DNA of 64,000 bases from Nepenthes gracilis (GCA_033239525.1 BSYO01000025.1:10760001-10824000), one strand, 5' to 3'. Shown: positions 1-13,004, counted from the stretch's first letter. The notes: generated by a model from the sequence alone, not told the origin. Made by a program: numbers and translations.

Positions 1-1520
1 TATCACACTACTTCAAATAATCCAACATCTCCATCTGCTGGATTTGTAATTTAGCCATATAACCCAATCGGCTACTCAAAGTATTTGCAACCACATTATC
101 CTTCCCTGACTTGTACTGTATCTCATAGTCATAGTCTTTCAAGAAATCAAGCCATCTCCTTTTCCTCATATTAAGCTCCTTCTTCGAGAATAAATACTTC
201 AAACTCTTGTGATCAGAATAAATAAGGAACTTCTCACCATACAAATGTCTCCAAAATTTCAAAGCAAACACCACAACAGCTAACTCCAAATCATGAGTTG
301 GTTAGTTCTTTTCATGCACCTTCAATTGTCTAGACCCATAAGCCACCACCTTACCATGTAACAACAATGCACAACCTAAACCCGCCTTAAAGGCATCACA
401 TTATACTTCAAAGCCACATAAATCCTTTGGAATAATTAATACCGGGGTGGTAGTAAAGCGGTTCTTTAACTCCTGAAAAATTTGATCACATTTCTCGGTC
501 CATTCAAACTTAGCCTCCTTTCTCGTCAATCAGGTCAGAGGTATAGCAATATATGAAAAGTTCTCTACAAATCACCTATAATAGCCTGCCATGCTAAGAA
601 AACTCCAAACCTTAGTCACCGATGTCAGCCTACTCCAATTTATAACAGCCTTTTCCTTCTTTGAATCCACAAAAATGTCACCGTCAAAGATTACAAGGCC
701 TAAAAACATCACATTTTTCAGCCAGAACTCACACTTATTCAACTTAGCATATAGTCTTTCCTCGCGAAGTACTTGAAATACTATCCGCAAATGAGTCTCG
801 TGCACCTCATAATCCTTTGAGTATATCAGGATGTCATCAATAAATATCACCACAAATTTATTCAGATACGGCTTAACACCCTATTTATCAAATCTATAAA
901 TATAGCAGGGGCATTCGTAAGGCCAAAAGGCATAACAAGGAACTCATAATAGCCATATCTCATCCGAAAAGCAATCTTGTCCACATCCTCCTATTTAATC
1001 CTCAACTGATAATAACCGGAACTCAAATTGAAATTCAAAAACACCAAAGATCCTTACAACTAATCAAACAGATTATCGATACGCAGCAACGGATATTTAT
1101 TCTTAATCATGATTTTGTTTAACTCGTGATAATCAACACATAACCGCAAAGACCCATCTTTCTTCCTCACAAATAATACCGGTGCACCACAAGAAAATAT
1201 ACTTGGTCTAATAAAGCCCTTATCCAACAACTCCTATAATTGTAACTTCAATTCTTTCAACTCAGCCGGGGCCATGCGATAAGGGGCTTTAGAAATCAAA
1301 CTAATACCAGGGATAATAATAATTTTAAACTCAATCTCCCGGTATAGAGGTAGTCCAGGCAACTCCTTTAGAAAGACATCCTTAAAATCGCAAACAATTA
1401 GGACATTCTTAGCCAACACACTATGACTCCCAATGGTGCAAGCATAAACCAGATAAGTTTTACACCCACTTTTCATCAAGTGCTTGGCATGCAGGGTAAA
1501 GATTAACACAGGCACCTCCT
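1..1520 (-). pseudogene. gypsy A pol: reverse transcriptase and RNase H, degenerate
   Basis: Would copy the element RNA into DNA. From the 5' side, 1234-1515 carries the segment before the RT core (LPGLPLYREIEF and APYRMAPAEL). The palm follows in broken frames, including a VMPFGL motif near 900-950 and an F-IDD-type catalytic box (FIDDILIYSKD) near 815-850. RNase H follows down to the window start, with the DHKSLKYLF motif at about 190-220 and [14 protein letters not shown] at about 120-165. Stops interrupt the frame near 560, 860 and 1230. The order and motifs are diagnostic for the family. Nothing suggests activity. Confidence 0.9.
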
Positions 1521-1559
1521 TCTTTCCAACACCTTAAAGGAAAAAGGATTCCATCTCGG

Positions 1560-1999
1560 GGATATCAAATCAAACCATTTTTAGAAAATAATCAATACTG
1601 GTATAATATCTAGCTAGCCAATCTATCCCTAAAATAATATCAAAATCTCTCATATTCAATAATATCAAATCCATAGTCAAGCATTCCCTATTCACCTCCA
1701 CCACACATCCTGGATATACAACATTAGTAATTACAGGGGATCCAGTGGGAGTTGATACCGCTAACAAATAATCCAAAACACATGGGGCAGACACAATACA
1801 ACATGCAAATCGTAGAGAAATAAAAGAGTGGAAACCCCAAATCAAACAATATAGATGCAGGAACTCTACAAATAAAAAGGGTACCTTCCACAATGTCCAG
1901 GGATGCCTCCGAATCCTGAAAGGTTACCACGAAGGCCTTAGCTATGACAATAGGCTTCTTTCCTTCTAGTCTCGGAAGTAACACGTAGTCTCTCACCAT
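1560..1999 (-). pseudogene. gypsy A retropepsin-type protease region, degenerate
   Basis: Two overlapping minus-strand frames give a gag-pol linker and protease. The expected catalytic triplet D-S/T-G is altered (FDLGF in the 1724-1999 frame). The frame at 1570-1893 ends with the conserved post-protease block MRDFDIILGIDWLARY, which in plant gypsy elements sits just before RT. The active-site change and the frame shift between the two halves argue for a dead enzyme. Confidence 0.8.
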
Positions 2000-2109
2000 G
2001 TGACCCTACTATCCACATCTAAAGCATGCTCTCAATGCTTGGCGACATGCTTGCCCGGGATGCTTCCTCCCATAGAAAGTATAATCAGCGGCCGATACTT
2101 TATAGCTAG

Positions 2110-2959
2110 TCACTGGCTGAGTTGGAATGATACTCTTTCCTTTATCAGCCATCCTCGCCTTTTTGACCGATCCAAAAGATCCCACATTCGATCTAGCACT
2201 AAAACCCGTCCAGCTAACCGTCCTTTTTGCATAAAATTCTCCATCTTCGCTTCTTTCTCATAAATCACCGCCCTATCCAGAATATCAGCATAAGTTTGGA
2301 GCTTCAAGATCGACAGGGGATTTCTAATATCATCTCGCAGCCCTCGCTGAAACTTCTTTGCTTTCCTTATCTTGTCTTCCACATAAAAAGGTACAAAATG
2401 GGACAACTCAGTAAACCTCGTGTCATACTCCGTCACCGTCATATTTTCTTGTCTCAATGTCATAAACTCTTACTCTTTCTGATTTTGAAGATTGAATGAA
2501 AAATATTTCTTCATAAATACGTCCTCGAATATCTCCCATGTAATCTCCTCATCAGGCACTCCTAACGCCCTTTTTTCTACTCCACCAATCTGTTGGTTTC
2601 GCATTCTAGCTTATATACTATAAAAGTGACCTCTTGGTCGGTGCACTAAATCACGGTAAAAATCTTCTTCATCCTTTTAAGCCATACATCCTCTTCAACT
2701 GGATCCGACTTTTCCAAAAAGCCCGTGCTCGCTCCACTGTGAATCGATCATACGTGGTCGGAGCTAGAATTGTCGGAGTTGGCTCAAGTGCAGGTACTAG
2801 GGCCACAAAATGATGCTCCACAAACTCAACCACGTTAGTCATTCTCTCAAAAAGGTCAACATATGCTGCCTCTCTATCATGGGAAGTATTAGCATCACCA
2901 CGATTGCCTCTTCTGCCTCTCTTATTTGCCATCTTATACCCTATAACCAAAGATAACAC
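2110..2959 (-). pseudogene. gypsy A gag, degenerate
   Basis: Encodes the capsid-like structural protein. The N-terminal part (2669-2959) begins with a basic stretch (KRGRRGNRG) and carries the FERMTNVVEFVEHH region. The core (2110-2463) has the plant retrotransposon gag signature: TVTEYDTRFTELSHFVPF, a KKFQRGLRDDIRN block and the ADILDRAVIYEKE helix. The two halves are separated by a frame break near 2470-2660. A short minus-strand stretch just below 2110 should hold the CCHC knuckle but is too eroded to call. Confidence 0.85.
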
Positions 2960-3144
2960 AATATTATAATCTTCAAGAAACCAATTTAAGGGAAAGGGGT
3001 CATCAATAGTTTAGTGAAACTCAAATTCAGCCTAGGGATCAACTTCCTGAACATCCTAATTAACTTAACTACCCCGACCTATCCCTATAGAAACCTAAGC
3101 CTATGTTTTTGCTTTTCAATCAATTAACCCTAAGATATTTTATT

Positions 3145-3156
3145 TCTCTAATACCA
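3145..3156 (-). promoter_or_regulatory. Primer-binding site of gypsy A (initiator tRNA-Met type)
   Basis: The minus strand reads TGGTATTAGAGA, 10 of 12 bases matching the TGGTATCAGAGC primer site complementary to the 3' end of initiator tRNA-Met. It lies four bases inside the inferred LTR end at 3161, as expected for a plant LTR element. Confidence 0.75.
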
Positions 3157-3160
3157 ATTA

Positions 3161-5331
3161 TGATGGAATAGATTTTTTTTTTTCTGAAACTTTCGTTAAA
3201 ATAGAAACAAGGTCTAAGACCAAAATATAAATTATAACTTCTGCAGAAATTTTAGTAGAGTGTCATCTATAATTGAATGAAAATCCAAAAATACATGTAT
3301 CAAATAACCCAAATCAAGCACACAACTACACAGATAAAATCATTTCAATCTACAACATACATACACAGGATCTCAGAATGCCATATTATCCATGGCTCAA
3401 TTAATAATCCTATCCACTAAGTCAGAAAACATGTAAGAGATGCCGTCTAGATCCTGTAACAGAATCCAGAAAGTAACATATAGCCAAAGCAATACTATAA
3501 ACCTATAGAAGTATAAATCTCTATTTATATTATACATTTGTTATAAAAATCCATACACATAAATCCATGTACAAAAAATCAGGTAATTATGTCCAAAACA
3601 CTTCCTTCCAAGATCTTCAAATGGCTTTGAGTATTCATAAGTCAGTGGGCTAATTTTAACTATTTTTTCTTGTCCGGTACCAACTCTACTGTCTCATCTA
3701 GAGGAAAAAAAGTAAAATAGTAAGCTAAAACCTAACAAGGTACATGCATACATTTAGTAAATCAGTGATGTAGAACAGTTATGCAGATATGTTATAGTAT
3801 GAAAATATCCAAGGGAAAACAGTGCATGGAAAGCAGAAAAAGCATAATTCACATTAATTAAGTTTCGAAAATCAGAAATCAGTGAAATTATACTTCAAAA
3901 AGTAGAAATCGATCTCGACTCCATAAGTTATAGAAAACTCCATTTCTATCAGTAAAGGACTCTACCAATAGATCCTACTAGTGGAGGGGATAAATAATCG
4001 ATGATAGATTATATTCACTCCACACAATCCAAGACCAAAAATAGTGAGAGGAGATATCTTCCCACGGGATCTATCCCCTCTCCAAGGATTCAGAACAGGG
4101 GGTGTCGGTCAATAATAGTAACTACTCTCTAGATTAACGCCCTGAGGAAGGACGAACTACATATAACTCCATGGACAAAGTTACCCTTGATTACCACCAT
4201 AACGTTCTAATGCATACCGAAAAACCTAACCGGACTATATATTAGTACTGGGTCTTAAATAATAGTATCAAAAATATTTTTCCTTCTTATTTCTTAACTA
4301 AAAATCCTTTTTCAGTTTCAGAAGTTGGTTAAAGTTTCACAATTACTCTTTAGTAGTTTCATAATATATAGTAAATAGTTAGAAACCCTTCATATTTGTT
4401 CCAGAATATACAGTAAATAGTTTGTAATCCTTCAGGAATTCAACAGTACAAATCGGTGTAAACTTCTCAGTCATAAATCCCATGCTAGACATTACCACGT
4501 TACTAATTAACTTTTACATGACAATAAATTTGGATTAAAATGACAAAATCCCTTCAATTTGTACTTAGGGCTTCGCCAAAGCTTCTAAACTCAAATCGGA
4601 CACCAAACATGTATTTTTTTATGAAAACAACGCCATAAATCCAAATACATATGCAAAATCACGCATTCCAACCAAAAATTTTCAATATTTTTGAGTTAGG
4701 GTTTCGCAATGTGCTTTCGGAATCAAATAGACACTAAATACATGTTTATTTATGAAATTGAAGGCAAATACCGCAATACATATGGATAAATATGAAATCT
4801 ATCCGAACAATCAAGAAAACATGTTTCATTTACTTTAAACATGTAATAATATAATTTTAGAACATTTTTATCAATTTTGAAACAAGAAAAAGCGGTAAAA
4901 ATGGAGAATAATGTCCAAGGTACACTTGCCTAAGCTCGATCTACTAGTTTTTTTTACTTGGAACGGATCAAAACGGGTGATTTCTCCTTTTCCTCTTTTC
5001 TTCTCCCTCCTTTGTGCTGGACATGGTTTTCTCCCTTCTCTCTCTTATTTCCCCCTTTTATAACAAAACAACAGAGAATATGACACGGGCAAATATTGTG
5101 CTTGCGCTCGAGCGTGCGGCAGGCGTGCGGCGAGCTGCTATGCACTAGATTTTGCACTTATTGCCGCACCTCAGGTGCGTGGCAAGTCTAGCCCTGCTGT
5201 TTGCTGAATTTTGATAAATTTTTCACCTTTTACTTTCAACCTTTATTTTTCAATGCATGTTTAGTTTTATCTCGATTATCATCATTTTAATTACTTCCCA
5301 AGTTATCATGTTTCGGGTCCAAGACCTCACA
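3161..5331 (-). repeat. 5' LTR of gypsy A (~2.17 kb)
   Basis: On the minus strand the repeat begins TGTGAGGTCTTGG near 5331 and ends TTCCATCA at 3161, giving the TG...CA ends of an LTR, with the primer-binding site immediately inside. No second copy is in the window, so the outer limit is inferred from these ends and from the change in sequence character at 5332. No protein-coding content was recognised in it; short open frames here have no family resemblance. Confidence 0.7.
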
Positions 5332-5517
5332 ATGCCTGTAAGGAGTAATTACCAATTTATCATGGATGCGTTTGAAGATTGATAATTTGTTAATTCATAA
5401 AATATTTTAGATAGCTGTACTTTAATGATAAACCATAATAAGGATTCAAATAATTTAATAAAAGCATTTGATACTGTACGATTAAGGATGGCTTGTAGTA
5501 TTAACCTATATGGGACA
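5332..5517 (-). repeat. Partial LTR-like copy, related to 8160-8291
   Basis: On the minus strand this segment starts TGTCCCATATAGG at 5517. Over about 180 bp it resembles the start of the LTR that ends at 8291, sharing blocks such as AAACCATAATAAGGA, AATATTTTA and GGGACAATCAAG (plus-strand reading) in the same order. It stops where gypsy A begins at 5331, so it looks like a 3' LTR cut by that insertion. Confidence 0.45.
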
Positions 5518-6528
5518 ATCAAGTGTCATTGATGAAAACACAACATTTCAGTGAAAATAAAATCAATAATAATATTTCCATCAAACATAATAACCAGCTC
5601 CTTGATGATGACAATCAAACACTTAAAAGTGATTTTCAAATATAAATAAAATTTGCATGTTGAAGATCGGAGTCGGATATGAATCCGGACAAATAATACA
5701 TGAAGTTGATCCATAATCGAAGGGAGGTATCCAATTTACAACAACTCATCCATAACTTCAATATTTTACAAAAATGATCAAGATCATCATCCGGTCATAA
5801 ATAATAACTATACAATATCCTCGAGTCAACGTAAAATGTTACCAAATAAATGGGGAATGACGGGAAAAAGGAATGTCCGAGCCCGATCACGCCGAATGCG
5901 TAATTAGGGAACCCCTATAAATAAGCGAATCCATGAAATAATAATTAATTAGGAACTAGAATATAAGGAAAAAACATGGAAACTTGGTAATAAGGAAATC
6001 AAGAATAAGGAAATAATATATAATAGGAAAATGGGAATTGCCAAACCCTATCGCGCTATAGCCCAAGGGCCTATAAACAAAACATTAGAGTCGGGAAAAG
6101 TGAAATCAGAGGAAAATCGAGAAGACCAAATGTCAAGGCGAAATAAAGAAATTCGGCAAGATAACTCACCTCCTTTTAAAAATCATATAGATCACGATCC
6201 GATAAAATATATGATATGACGATATCATATCATATGATCGAGGTCACATTACATAATGATGATTTACCACTTCTTAAGTGCATGTTTAAAACAAACCGAT
6301 ATTCATGATGAAAACTTTTAATGCAAAAATGTTAAGAAATATGTTGTTTAAAACATAAATCAAAACATGTTAAATGTTTATTACGAAAAAGAACTTACGC
6401 CTTAAGATGGAATAAGAATTCCTCGCTATTGACCTTTGGTTTGGGCCAAACCAAGATCTTTAAAATCAGAAAACACCCTGGCATTTTAGGAAAAATACAA
6501 AGCATGCACAAGAACGGAGAACCAAAGA

Positions 6529-6540
6529 TCAATGATACCA
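6529..6540 (-). promoter_or_regulatory. Possible primer-binding site
   Basis: The minus strand reads TGGTATCATTGA, matching the first eight bases of the initiator tRNA-Met primer site. It lies 11 bases from the proposed LTR end at 6552, farther than usual. Confidence 0.4.
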
Positions 6541-6551
6541 ACTTTAGGAAG

Positions 6552-7954
6552 TGTTACCCTCGTCGGTAAGAACTACTTTTATAAAAGTACTCTAATTTGA
6601 AGAAGATAAAGGCCATCCTTTAAAGAAGCACTCCGTCCTTTTAGAAAGAGAACTTGCGTCCCTAAAGAAAAGTCACTCCGGTTTTAGTGCAACCGGATTT
6701 TAATTAAAAGACACGTCCGAATATTTAGAACTCCAATTTTTAAGATGGTTCTCACTCAATTTTAAAGAAAAGTGTCGGCCTTAGAGCTATCTTTTGAAAG
6801 AAGAGTAACCTCGATTTTAGAGCTTCGGAAAGTAAAGAAAATGAACGTCCCCGATTTTAGAGCTTCCGATTTTGAAAGAAATTAAAATAACCAATGCCTC
6901 GGATTTTGAAATAAAATGAGGGTCTCGGACCACCATTTTAAAAAGAAAAGATCCCAGATTTTCAAAAGAAAAGCACATGCATGGTTTTTGAGAAGGCTTG
7001 GTTCATGGTGAAACAGAACTCCGGATACACAAACAAACACTCATCGTCCGGTGTGAGAAAAACTCCTCCAAATGATGAAAATACTCGCCCTATTATGAAA
7101 AAAAACCACCGGACTTTTGATAAAATACACATGCACGTGTGAAAAAAGAACTTGATAAATCTAGAAAAAGAGGATTTACAAATGCATGACATGTTAGTAA
7201 AATCTGTAAAAGAACTCAAAATGACAAAAGAAATCGACGGGAAGAAACCTCTGTATGAGGACAAGAACTTAACATTATATATGAACATGGAAAATGCATG
7301 GACAGCAAGCGGAACTCGAATTTGGCAAATTATGATGAATGGCCATTAAAGAACTCGAACCAAGACCGAGTTTCCCTTTCTCCTCTCAAATTTGCCTCTA
7401 AAGATGGATGAAGGATCAGCTGGAGTGACACTCGAGGATTGCCGGAGTTATCGGGAGGGGACCTTCGGTGGCATAAGAACTATGGACTACGGTCCCGGCC
7501 GCCGCTAAAGGCATCACCTTCCGCCTCTCGAGCATCTTGAGCGCCCGATTTCTCCCTTAGGTTGTGGGGTTACACACGTCGGGACGCCATGTTGTCCTCT
7601 CCCGTCCGATCCACCACCTAAAGATGATAAGAATTTCCAATGACCTTTTCGACACCACAATAAGGCCCGAACTCGAACTAAAGACATGATGGTTTCTCGC
7701 GTTTTATCCGCTTATATATATATATATGATTTCTCGCCCAACCCACACCGCACCCACAATGGGCTTTTTGCTCACGCTTGTTGTTTTCGCACCGTGAAAG
7801 GCGCAACCACCATCGCCGCCGATTAGGATCTCATGCCGCTTCCTCCCTTCTCCTTCTTCTTCTTCTAAATAAAACCTTAAATCCCCTTCTCCCCTTTCTT
7901 TTCTCTCTCCCCGACACTTTCTTTAATTTCTTTTCTTTTGTTTTTTTTTTATTA

Positions 7955-8050
<96 letters not shown>

Positions 8051-8291
8051 TTTTATTTTAGATATATATATAAATATTTATATAACTTTATTATTTTATT
8101 TTAAGGCCAACTCGGCCTGACGAACAACTTTATGAAGTGAAATAAGGCCGGGCACCACTCCGCATAATTCGATAATTATAAAATATTTTATAATATTTTA
8201 ATTTATTTAAACCATAATAAGGAATCGGACTTTAATAAAATCATTTGATTAATATTAAAATAATATGGTTTGAGATCTGGAATACGGGACA
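6552..8291 (-). repeat. LTR-like sequence with TTA microsatellite (~1.74 kb)
   Basis: The minus-strand ends are TGTCCCGTATTCC at 8291 and GAGGGTAACA at 6552. The segment has an AT-rich start, a long TTA/TAA microsatellite (7956-8049), then a purine-rich stretch and a GC-richer leader, the same layout as the LTRs at 8748, 9975 and 40234. The GC-rich part at about 7360-7620 has no coding resemblance. Confidence 0.5.
7956..8049. repeat. (ATT)n microsatellite, ~94 bp
   Basis: Uninterrupted ATT repeat inside the LTR-like sequence. Open frames of poly-tyrosine or poly-isoleucine through it are artefacts of the repeat. Confidence 0.97.
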
Positions 8292-8747
8292 ATCAAGAGT
8301 AGGTTGATATTGTAGGACGGTTAATATTTTGATTGACAGTATTATTATTGAGGTCGAAAACATGATACAATGAAGTGGAATGCTTGTACTTCAATTAACG
8401 ATTTAAGTTATATACCATAATTGTACTAGAATTGTATTAGGGGGATAAGTGTGGTTGTTACAAGTAGGTAATACAATTACTAGTTGATTGTGTGAACGTT
8501 GGAGATCCAAAGGATTGTGGACTCAATTTATGCAACTACTAGGTAGAGAGAGACTTTTGATATTAATATTTTAATAGTGTGTGTATGACGTATTACATGT
8601 TAAAATTATGTGTCGTGGGTTTTAAAGGGAGTAAAGTTTAATGAATGTTTGATTCAAATAGGGATGATTCCTTAAGTAAAAAGTATCGGCAATTAATTGA
8701 GGATCAAGTCATATTTTGAGGATAAAATTTTTTTAATTGGGAGAGAT

Positions 8748-9016
8748 TATAACACCCTGATAGTTTAACCTGAATTATATAGTAATAGGTTTAATATAAT
8801 AATAAATAAAATTATATATTGATATTAATAATTATTATAAATAATAATGAGTATTAAATAATTAATAATAAATTACAAGTAAAAATAATAATAATAAATA
8901 AAAGTAATAATATATATTAATAATAATTAGTAATAAATAATAGTATTATTAATAAATAATAATATTAAATAAAATTATAATAAAATAATAATAATAAATA
9001 TACTAATAAATAAGTA

Positions 9017-9047
<31 letters not shown>

Positions 9048-9974
9048 GTAATAGGGAGAGAGAGACGAACAAAGAAGGAGAAGGAAAGGAGAAGAGAGAA
9101 AAAGGGAAGACGGGCGCGAGGGTTGCATCGAGGGGGAAGGAAGAAATCAGCGTTGAAAATGAAAATTGGTAATCCGATAACAAATTACTCTCCATTATTT
9201 AAGTGAGACAATAGGTGAATTGAGAAGGGGAAAAATGCGAGCCAAAGAAGGAAGCCACGCACGATCCAAAGCAAAGCAAACCTGCCTCTACCATCGTCAG
9301 TCAGTGCCGAAGGGAGAGTTGCCGTGACCTTTCGAAGCCATCACCGGCTCTGTAATAGAAGTTGCCGTGGTGAGTTGGGCCGAAGCTGTCGCCGCCGCCG
9401 CCGCCGCTAAACCCTAGATGCGCTACAGTTTCTGGAAAGTTAATTTGAGTTTCTTTGCAAGTAATCTTCTATTTATTGCAATTAAATACTCCTCTTCCCA
9501 TTGATGGTGTCGATTTTTATCTTCATGCCTTGATTTGTGTAAATCGGTTATATTTCGGTTAAAAGGGGAAAATCAGGAAAACAGAGTCTTGGCTCTAAAC
9601 CATGGAACCTCGAAAGGAATTACGCCGAAATTGACCATAATTACGAGTAGATTTATGCTGCAAAATTATTAAGTTACATACTAAATATGAGAGCTGAACT
9701 TTTGTATTTATTCGTGGGAATTGAAATGTGGGCAAGAGAGCAGAGCATCTCATTCTGCTGTGCGTCGGTGCAACCTCTGCAATAGAAATGGTGAGTCGAT
9801 TTGGAATTTTGGTTCGAAATGGGACTTACAGAGGTGTGTGTGTCTGTATTGCCGTCTGTGTATGCGTGAGCCACAGAGTGTGGGTGCAGTGTGTGTGTAG
9901 GTGTGCTGATGGCCACTGATTGTGTGCAGGGTGAAGTCGCGTGGTGATAAGGTTTGTGTATGTTAGTGTATATA
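8748..9974 (+). repeat. Long gypsy LTR, first part
   Basis: Starts TATAACACCC after a polypurine tract and contains an AAT microsatellite (9018-9046), a GA-rich tract, a TATTTAAG-type AT box near 9200 and a (GCC)n leader near 9391-9407. It is interrupted at 9974 by an inverted solo LTR. No gene is supported here: the TG-rich open frames at about 9728-10039 are low-complexity. Confidence 0.7.
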
Positions 9975-10605
9975 TATAACGACCCGAACTCAGATTCCCG
10001 AACCCAACTCGGACTGTCATGGTGAAAATCTCGAATCATCCAAAATCATCGATTATACGTCATCAATGAACCCAACATCATTAAAAATATCATCATTAAA
10101 CCTCATAAATACACTATTAATTAAATATCTATAATAGTAATAATAAATAACTTTACTAAATGACATCAATATCCAAAATATCAATCTTCATAAAAATCAA
10201 ATAAAAGTCAAACTGTAACTGAAGTAATAAAAATCTTAACTTTCTATCCTAGAAGTCTCGATCCCCGAGATTACCTCTACCCGGAGTCCACACAGCGATC
10301 TCTTCTATCCTGATGTCAACCTATTTACTCTGGAGCCAATAAAATATAAGAGTGAGCCGAATACCCAGCAAGTAAATATAATCAACAACAGAAGAGTATA
10401 ATTAAGCATCCCGGACAATAACACAATGAATAATATCAATAATAGCAGGTAATATATCAACCACTGTCCAAGACTGAATAATATGTCGTATCCACGACCC
10501 GAATGCCACGTGAACGGCTAAGTATCAAGGAAGCAACACAGATTCCGTCAAACCCGATCAGCTCAATACGATGTCACAACTGTATGAATGACAGCAGTTT
10601 TCATG

Positions 10606-11170
10606 GACCTTATTCTACCAGCCAAGTAACCAAAAGCGTATTTACGCCACTGACATTAGGGAGTCCCATCATATAGTTACTCGATATCCACAGATCCCCA
10701 CTACCCCTACTCTGGCCCCTCCTGAGGGTGTACCCGTAAAGATACTCATACCATCTTCGATACCCTCGCCAACGATATCCTGTATATCATCATTTACACG
10801 ATGGTCACAAGGTTATAAGATCTCTCTCAACTAACTCGACTAACCTGCACGAGATAACAAAGTTAACCGATTTAATGTACCACACTGAGGTCACCACTGT
10901 ATTACCGATAACAAGAATCTCCCCGACCTTATTCTACCATAAGTGAATCAAAGGTGGCGTATTTATGCCCACCACCGGGGTGAGAGTACCACGAGGTTAC
11001 CGTAAGATCCACAGAGTATCCCCACTACCCTCACAGCCCTCCTGAGGTCCGCACTGCAAGATGCTCATACCATCTCCGATATCCTCGCCGAATGATATCC
11101 TATATATCATCTACGATGGTCACTTTGGGTTATAAGTATCCCTCCCATAACCCACCTCAACCTCAGGAAT
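10606..11170 (-). repeat. Two tandem ~319-bp modules inside the solo LTR
   Basis: GACCTTATTCTACCA begins at 10606 and again at 10925. The landmarks that follow recur in the same order: a GCGTATTTA(T/C)GCC block, TCCACAGA..CCCCACTACCC, GATACTCATACCATCT, TCGATACCCTCGCC and TAAGATCTCTC/TAAGTATCCCTC. A single diverged copy of the module occurs in inverted orientation at about 13930-14148, in the host LTR. Confidence 0.85.
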
Positions 11171-12914
11171 GTAATCGTATTGAAAAGATAGATTACTCTA
11201 CAATCCTACTGGGACTCCCATACGCCCGGCGATTTTAGTAGAATCTTCGTAGACACTCTCATTTACTTATCCATAATGGAATCGGTATCGGAAAGGTGTA
11301 GACCATACCAAGGTTGATGTAGTCTTCCATTCGATTCCGATACCTTAGTGTTTTACACGTCATCCTCAATTTAAATATTGGGTGAATGATAAATGTCTCA
11401 ACACCACCAAAGTTAACGCAAAGAATAATTTATCAGAATTTATCAATGAAATATAGGAATAATCAATTGACAGACTATTATCATTTTTACCCATGCACAC
11501 AATATAAATATATACAGCCAACACATAAATAATTTATGTATATATATACATATTCTAGCTACGTATATAAATATCTTTATATTTATATCAACACAAACAC
11601 ACACCACATGCACACACACTGCCCCACACTCACCGCGCACATTCATACATTCACCGCGCACAGTGCACATAGCAACACGTATACATACATAAATATTTAC
11701 ATGTACTTCCACATATACGTTTATATATATAAATAAATATACCAACTCATATGCATATATATACATTTATTTACATATATATGTTTATTTATTCATATAT
11801 GTATATATATACACAGACATATATATATATATACACACACACTGCCACACACGGCAGAATGCACACCACTGCACACAGTGCACACCGGCATGCAGTCATA
11901 CAAATATATTTACATATACGTATGTATGTATGTATATATATATATATACCATAAATATACACGTATTTTTATACATAAATGTACACGTAGACACATACAC
12001 GTATATACACATACCCAATACACAATAAATATACGCATATAATCTGCCAGTATACACTGCCATACGCCGCCCACACATCGCACACAGTGCCAACCTCCAC
12101 CTGCACAACGCCGGTAACAATCAACCAACAGAGCATGGAGCTCTGTTTTCTCACCATTTTAGGCGACCACAAAGAACATAGCAGGAGGCTCTGTTCTTTT
12201 CACCCATTTCAACTTCTCACAATTAACCATGAAAATCTCAAATTTTCATAATTCAATAGGAAACGCCACAATTATACAGCATAAATAACATCATTTTTCG
12301 AACTTCATGCTCGCATAATTCCCTTGAACAAATCCTCTACTGTTCAGAGCCAATGCTCTGCTCAACCGATTTCCATTTACAACAGAAATACAGCCGGTTT
12401 CCAAAAATCATCGCATGATAATAAGAAGATTAGCATCAATGAGAAGAAAGAAGGAATTTACTAGCGAAAATTAGGAATTTTATTTGTGAGAGAGAGAAGT
12501 TTTACTTGCCTCAGTTTCGTGTTCTTCATCGGGCAACGACGGCGGTGGTACAAATCGACGATGGTGGAAACACCAACCAACGACGGCGACTTCGACTGTA
12601 AAAGCGGCGGCTTCGACCCAACTCATGACAGCGATTAGCAGTAGTGACGACGAGGAACAAAAGCGACGATTGCACGACTAGGGTTTTCTCCTTCTTCCCC
12701 CATCGTCTCCTTAAATAATAAAGGGGTCGATTTAGGATTTTCATTTGGGATGCCGATTTCCTTCCTCCTTGTCGAAAATCTGTCGCCGCGCCTTCTTCTC
12801 CCTCTCTCCTTTCCTTCTTCTTTCCTTCCTTTCTCTCTTCTTTCTTTCCTTTCTTTCTTTCTTCTTCTTTTCCTTCTCTTCCTTTTCTTTTCTTTCTCTC
12901 GTTATTTGTTTCTC

Positions 12915-13002
<88 letters not shown>
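12915..13002. repeat. (TTA)n microsatellite, ~88 bp
   Basis: Uninterrupted TTA repeat near the start of the inverted solo LTR, flanked by a long CT-rich (minus-strand GA-rich) tract at 12820-12914. Confidence 0.97.

Positions 13003-13004
<2 letters not shown>

Larger units (their letters stand above)
1..5331 (-). mobile_element. Ty3/gypsy retrotransposon A, decayed, cut by the left window edge
   Basis: Read on the minus strand, this stretch has the order 5' LTR, primer-binding site, gag, protease, reverse transcriptase, RNase H, which is the Ty3/gypsy layout. Integrase and the 3' LTR would lie left of the window. All domains are recognisable but split over several frames with many stop codons, so the copy cannot be autonomous. 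The lineage within gypsy was not assigned. Its 5' LTR end appears to sit inside an older LTR-like sequence (see 5332-5517). Confidence 0.9.
5332..8291 (-). mobile_element. Probable small non-autonomous LTR element
   Basis: The interpretation is a minus-strand element with a 5' LTR (6552-8291), a possible primer site (6529-6540), about 1 kb of internal sequence without a recognisable reading frame (5518-6528), and the first 186 bp of the 3' LTR (5332-5517). A purine-rich primer tract before 5517 was not seen, which weakens the case. The alternative is two unrelated fragments of one LTR family lying in the same orientation. Confidence 0.4.

Noticed and set aside
7778..8120. Open frames of poly-tyrosine and poly-isoleucine
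   Set aside because: They are translations of the ATT microsatellite in an LTR-like sequence.
9674..10039. 121-codon minus-strand frame rich in Thr, His and Ser
   Set aside because: It spans the border between two LTRs and a TG/CA-rich stretch, so it cannot be one gene.
11443..12172. Several 60-107 codon frames rich in Tyr, Ile, His and Cys
   Set aside because: All fall in TA/CA-rich repeat sequence of the solo LTR, on both strands at once, which is the signature of low complexity.
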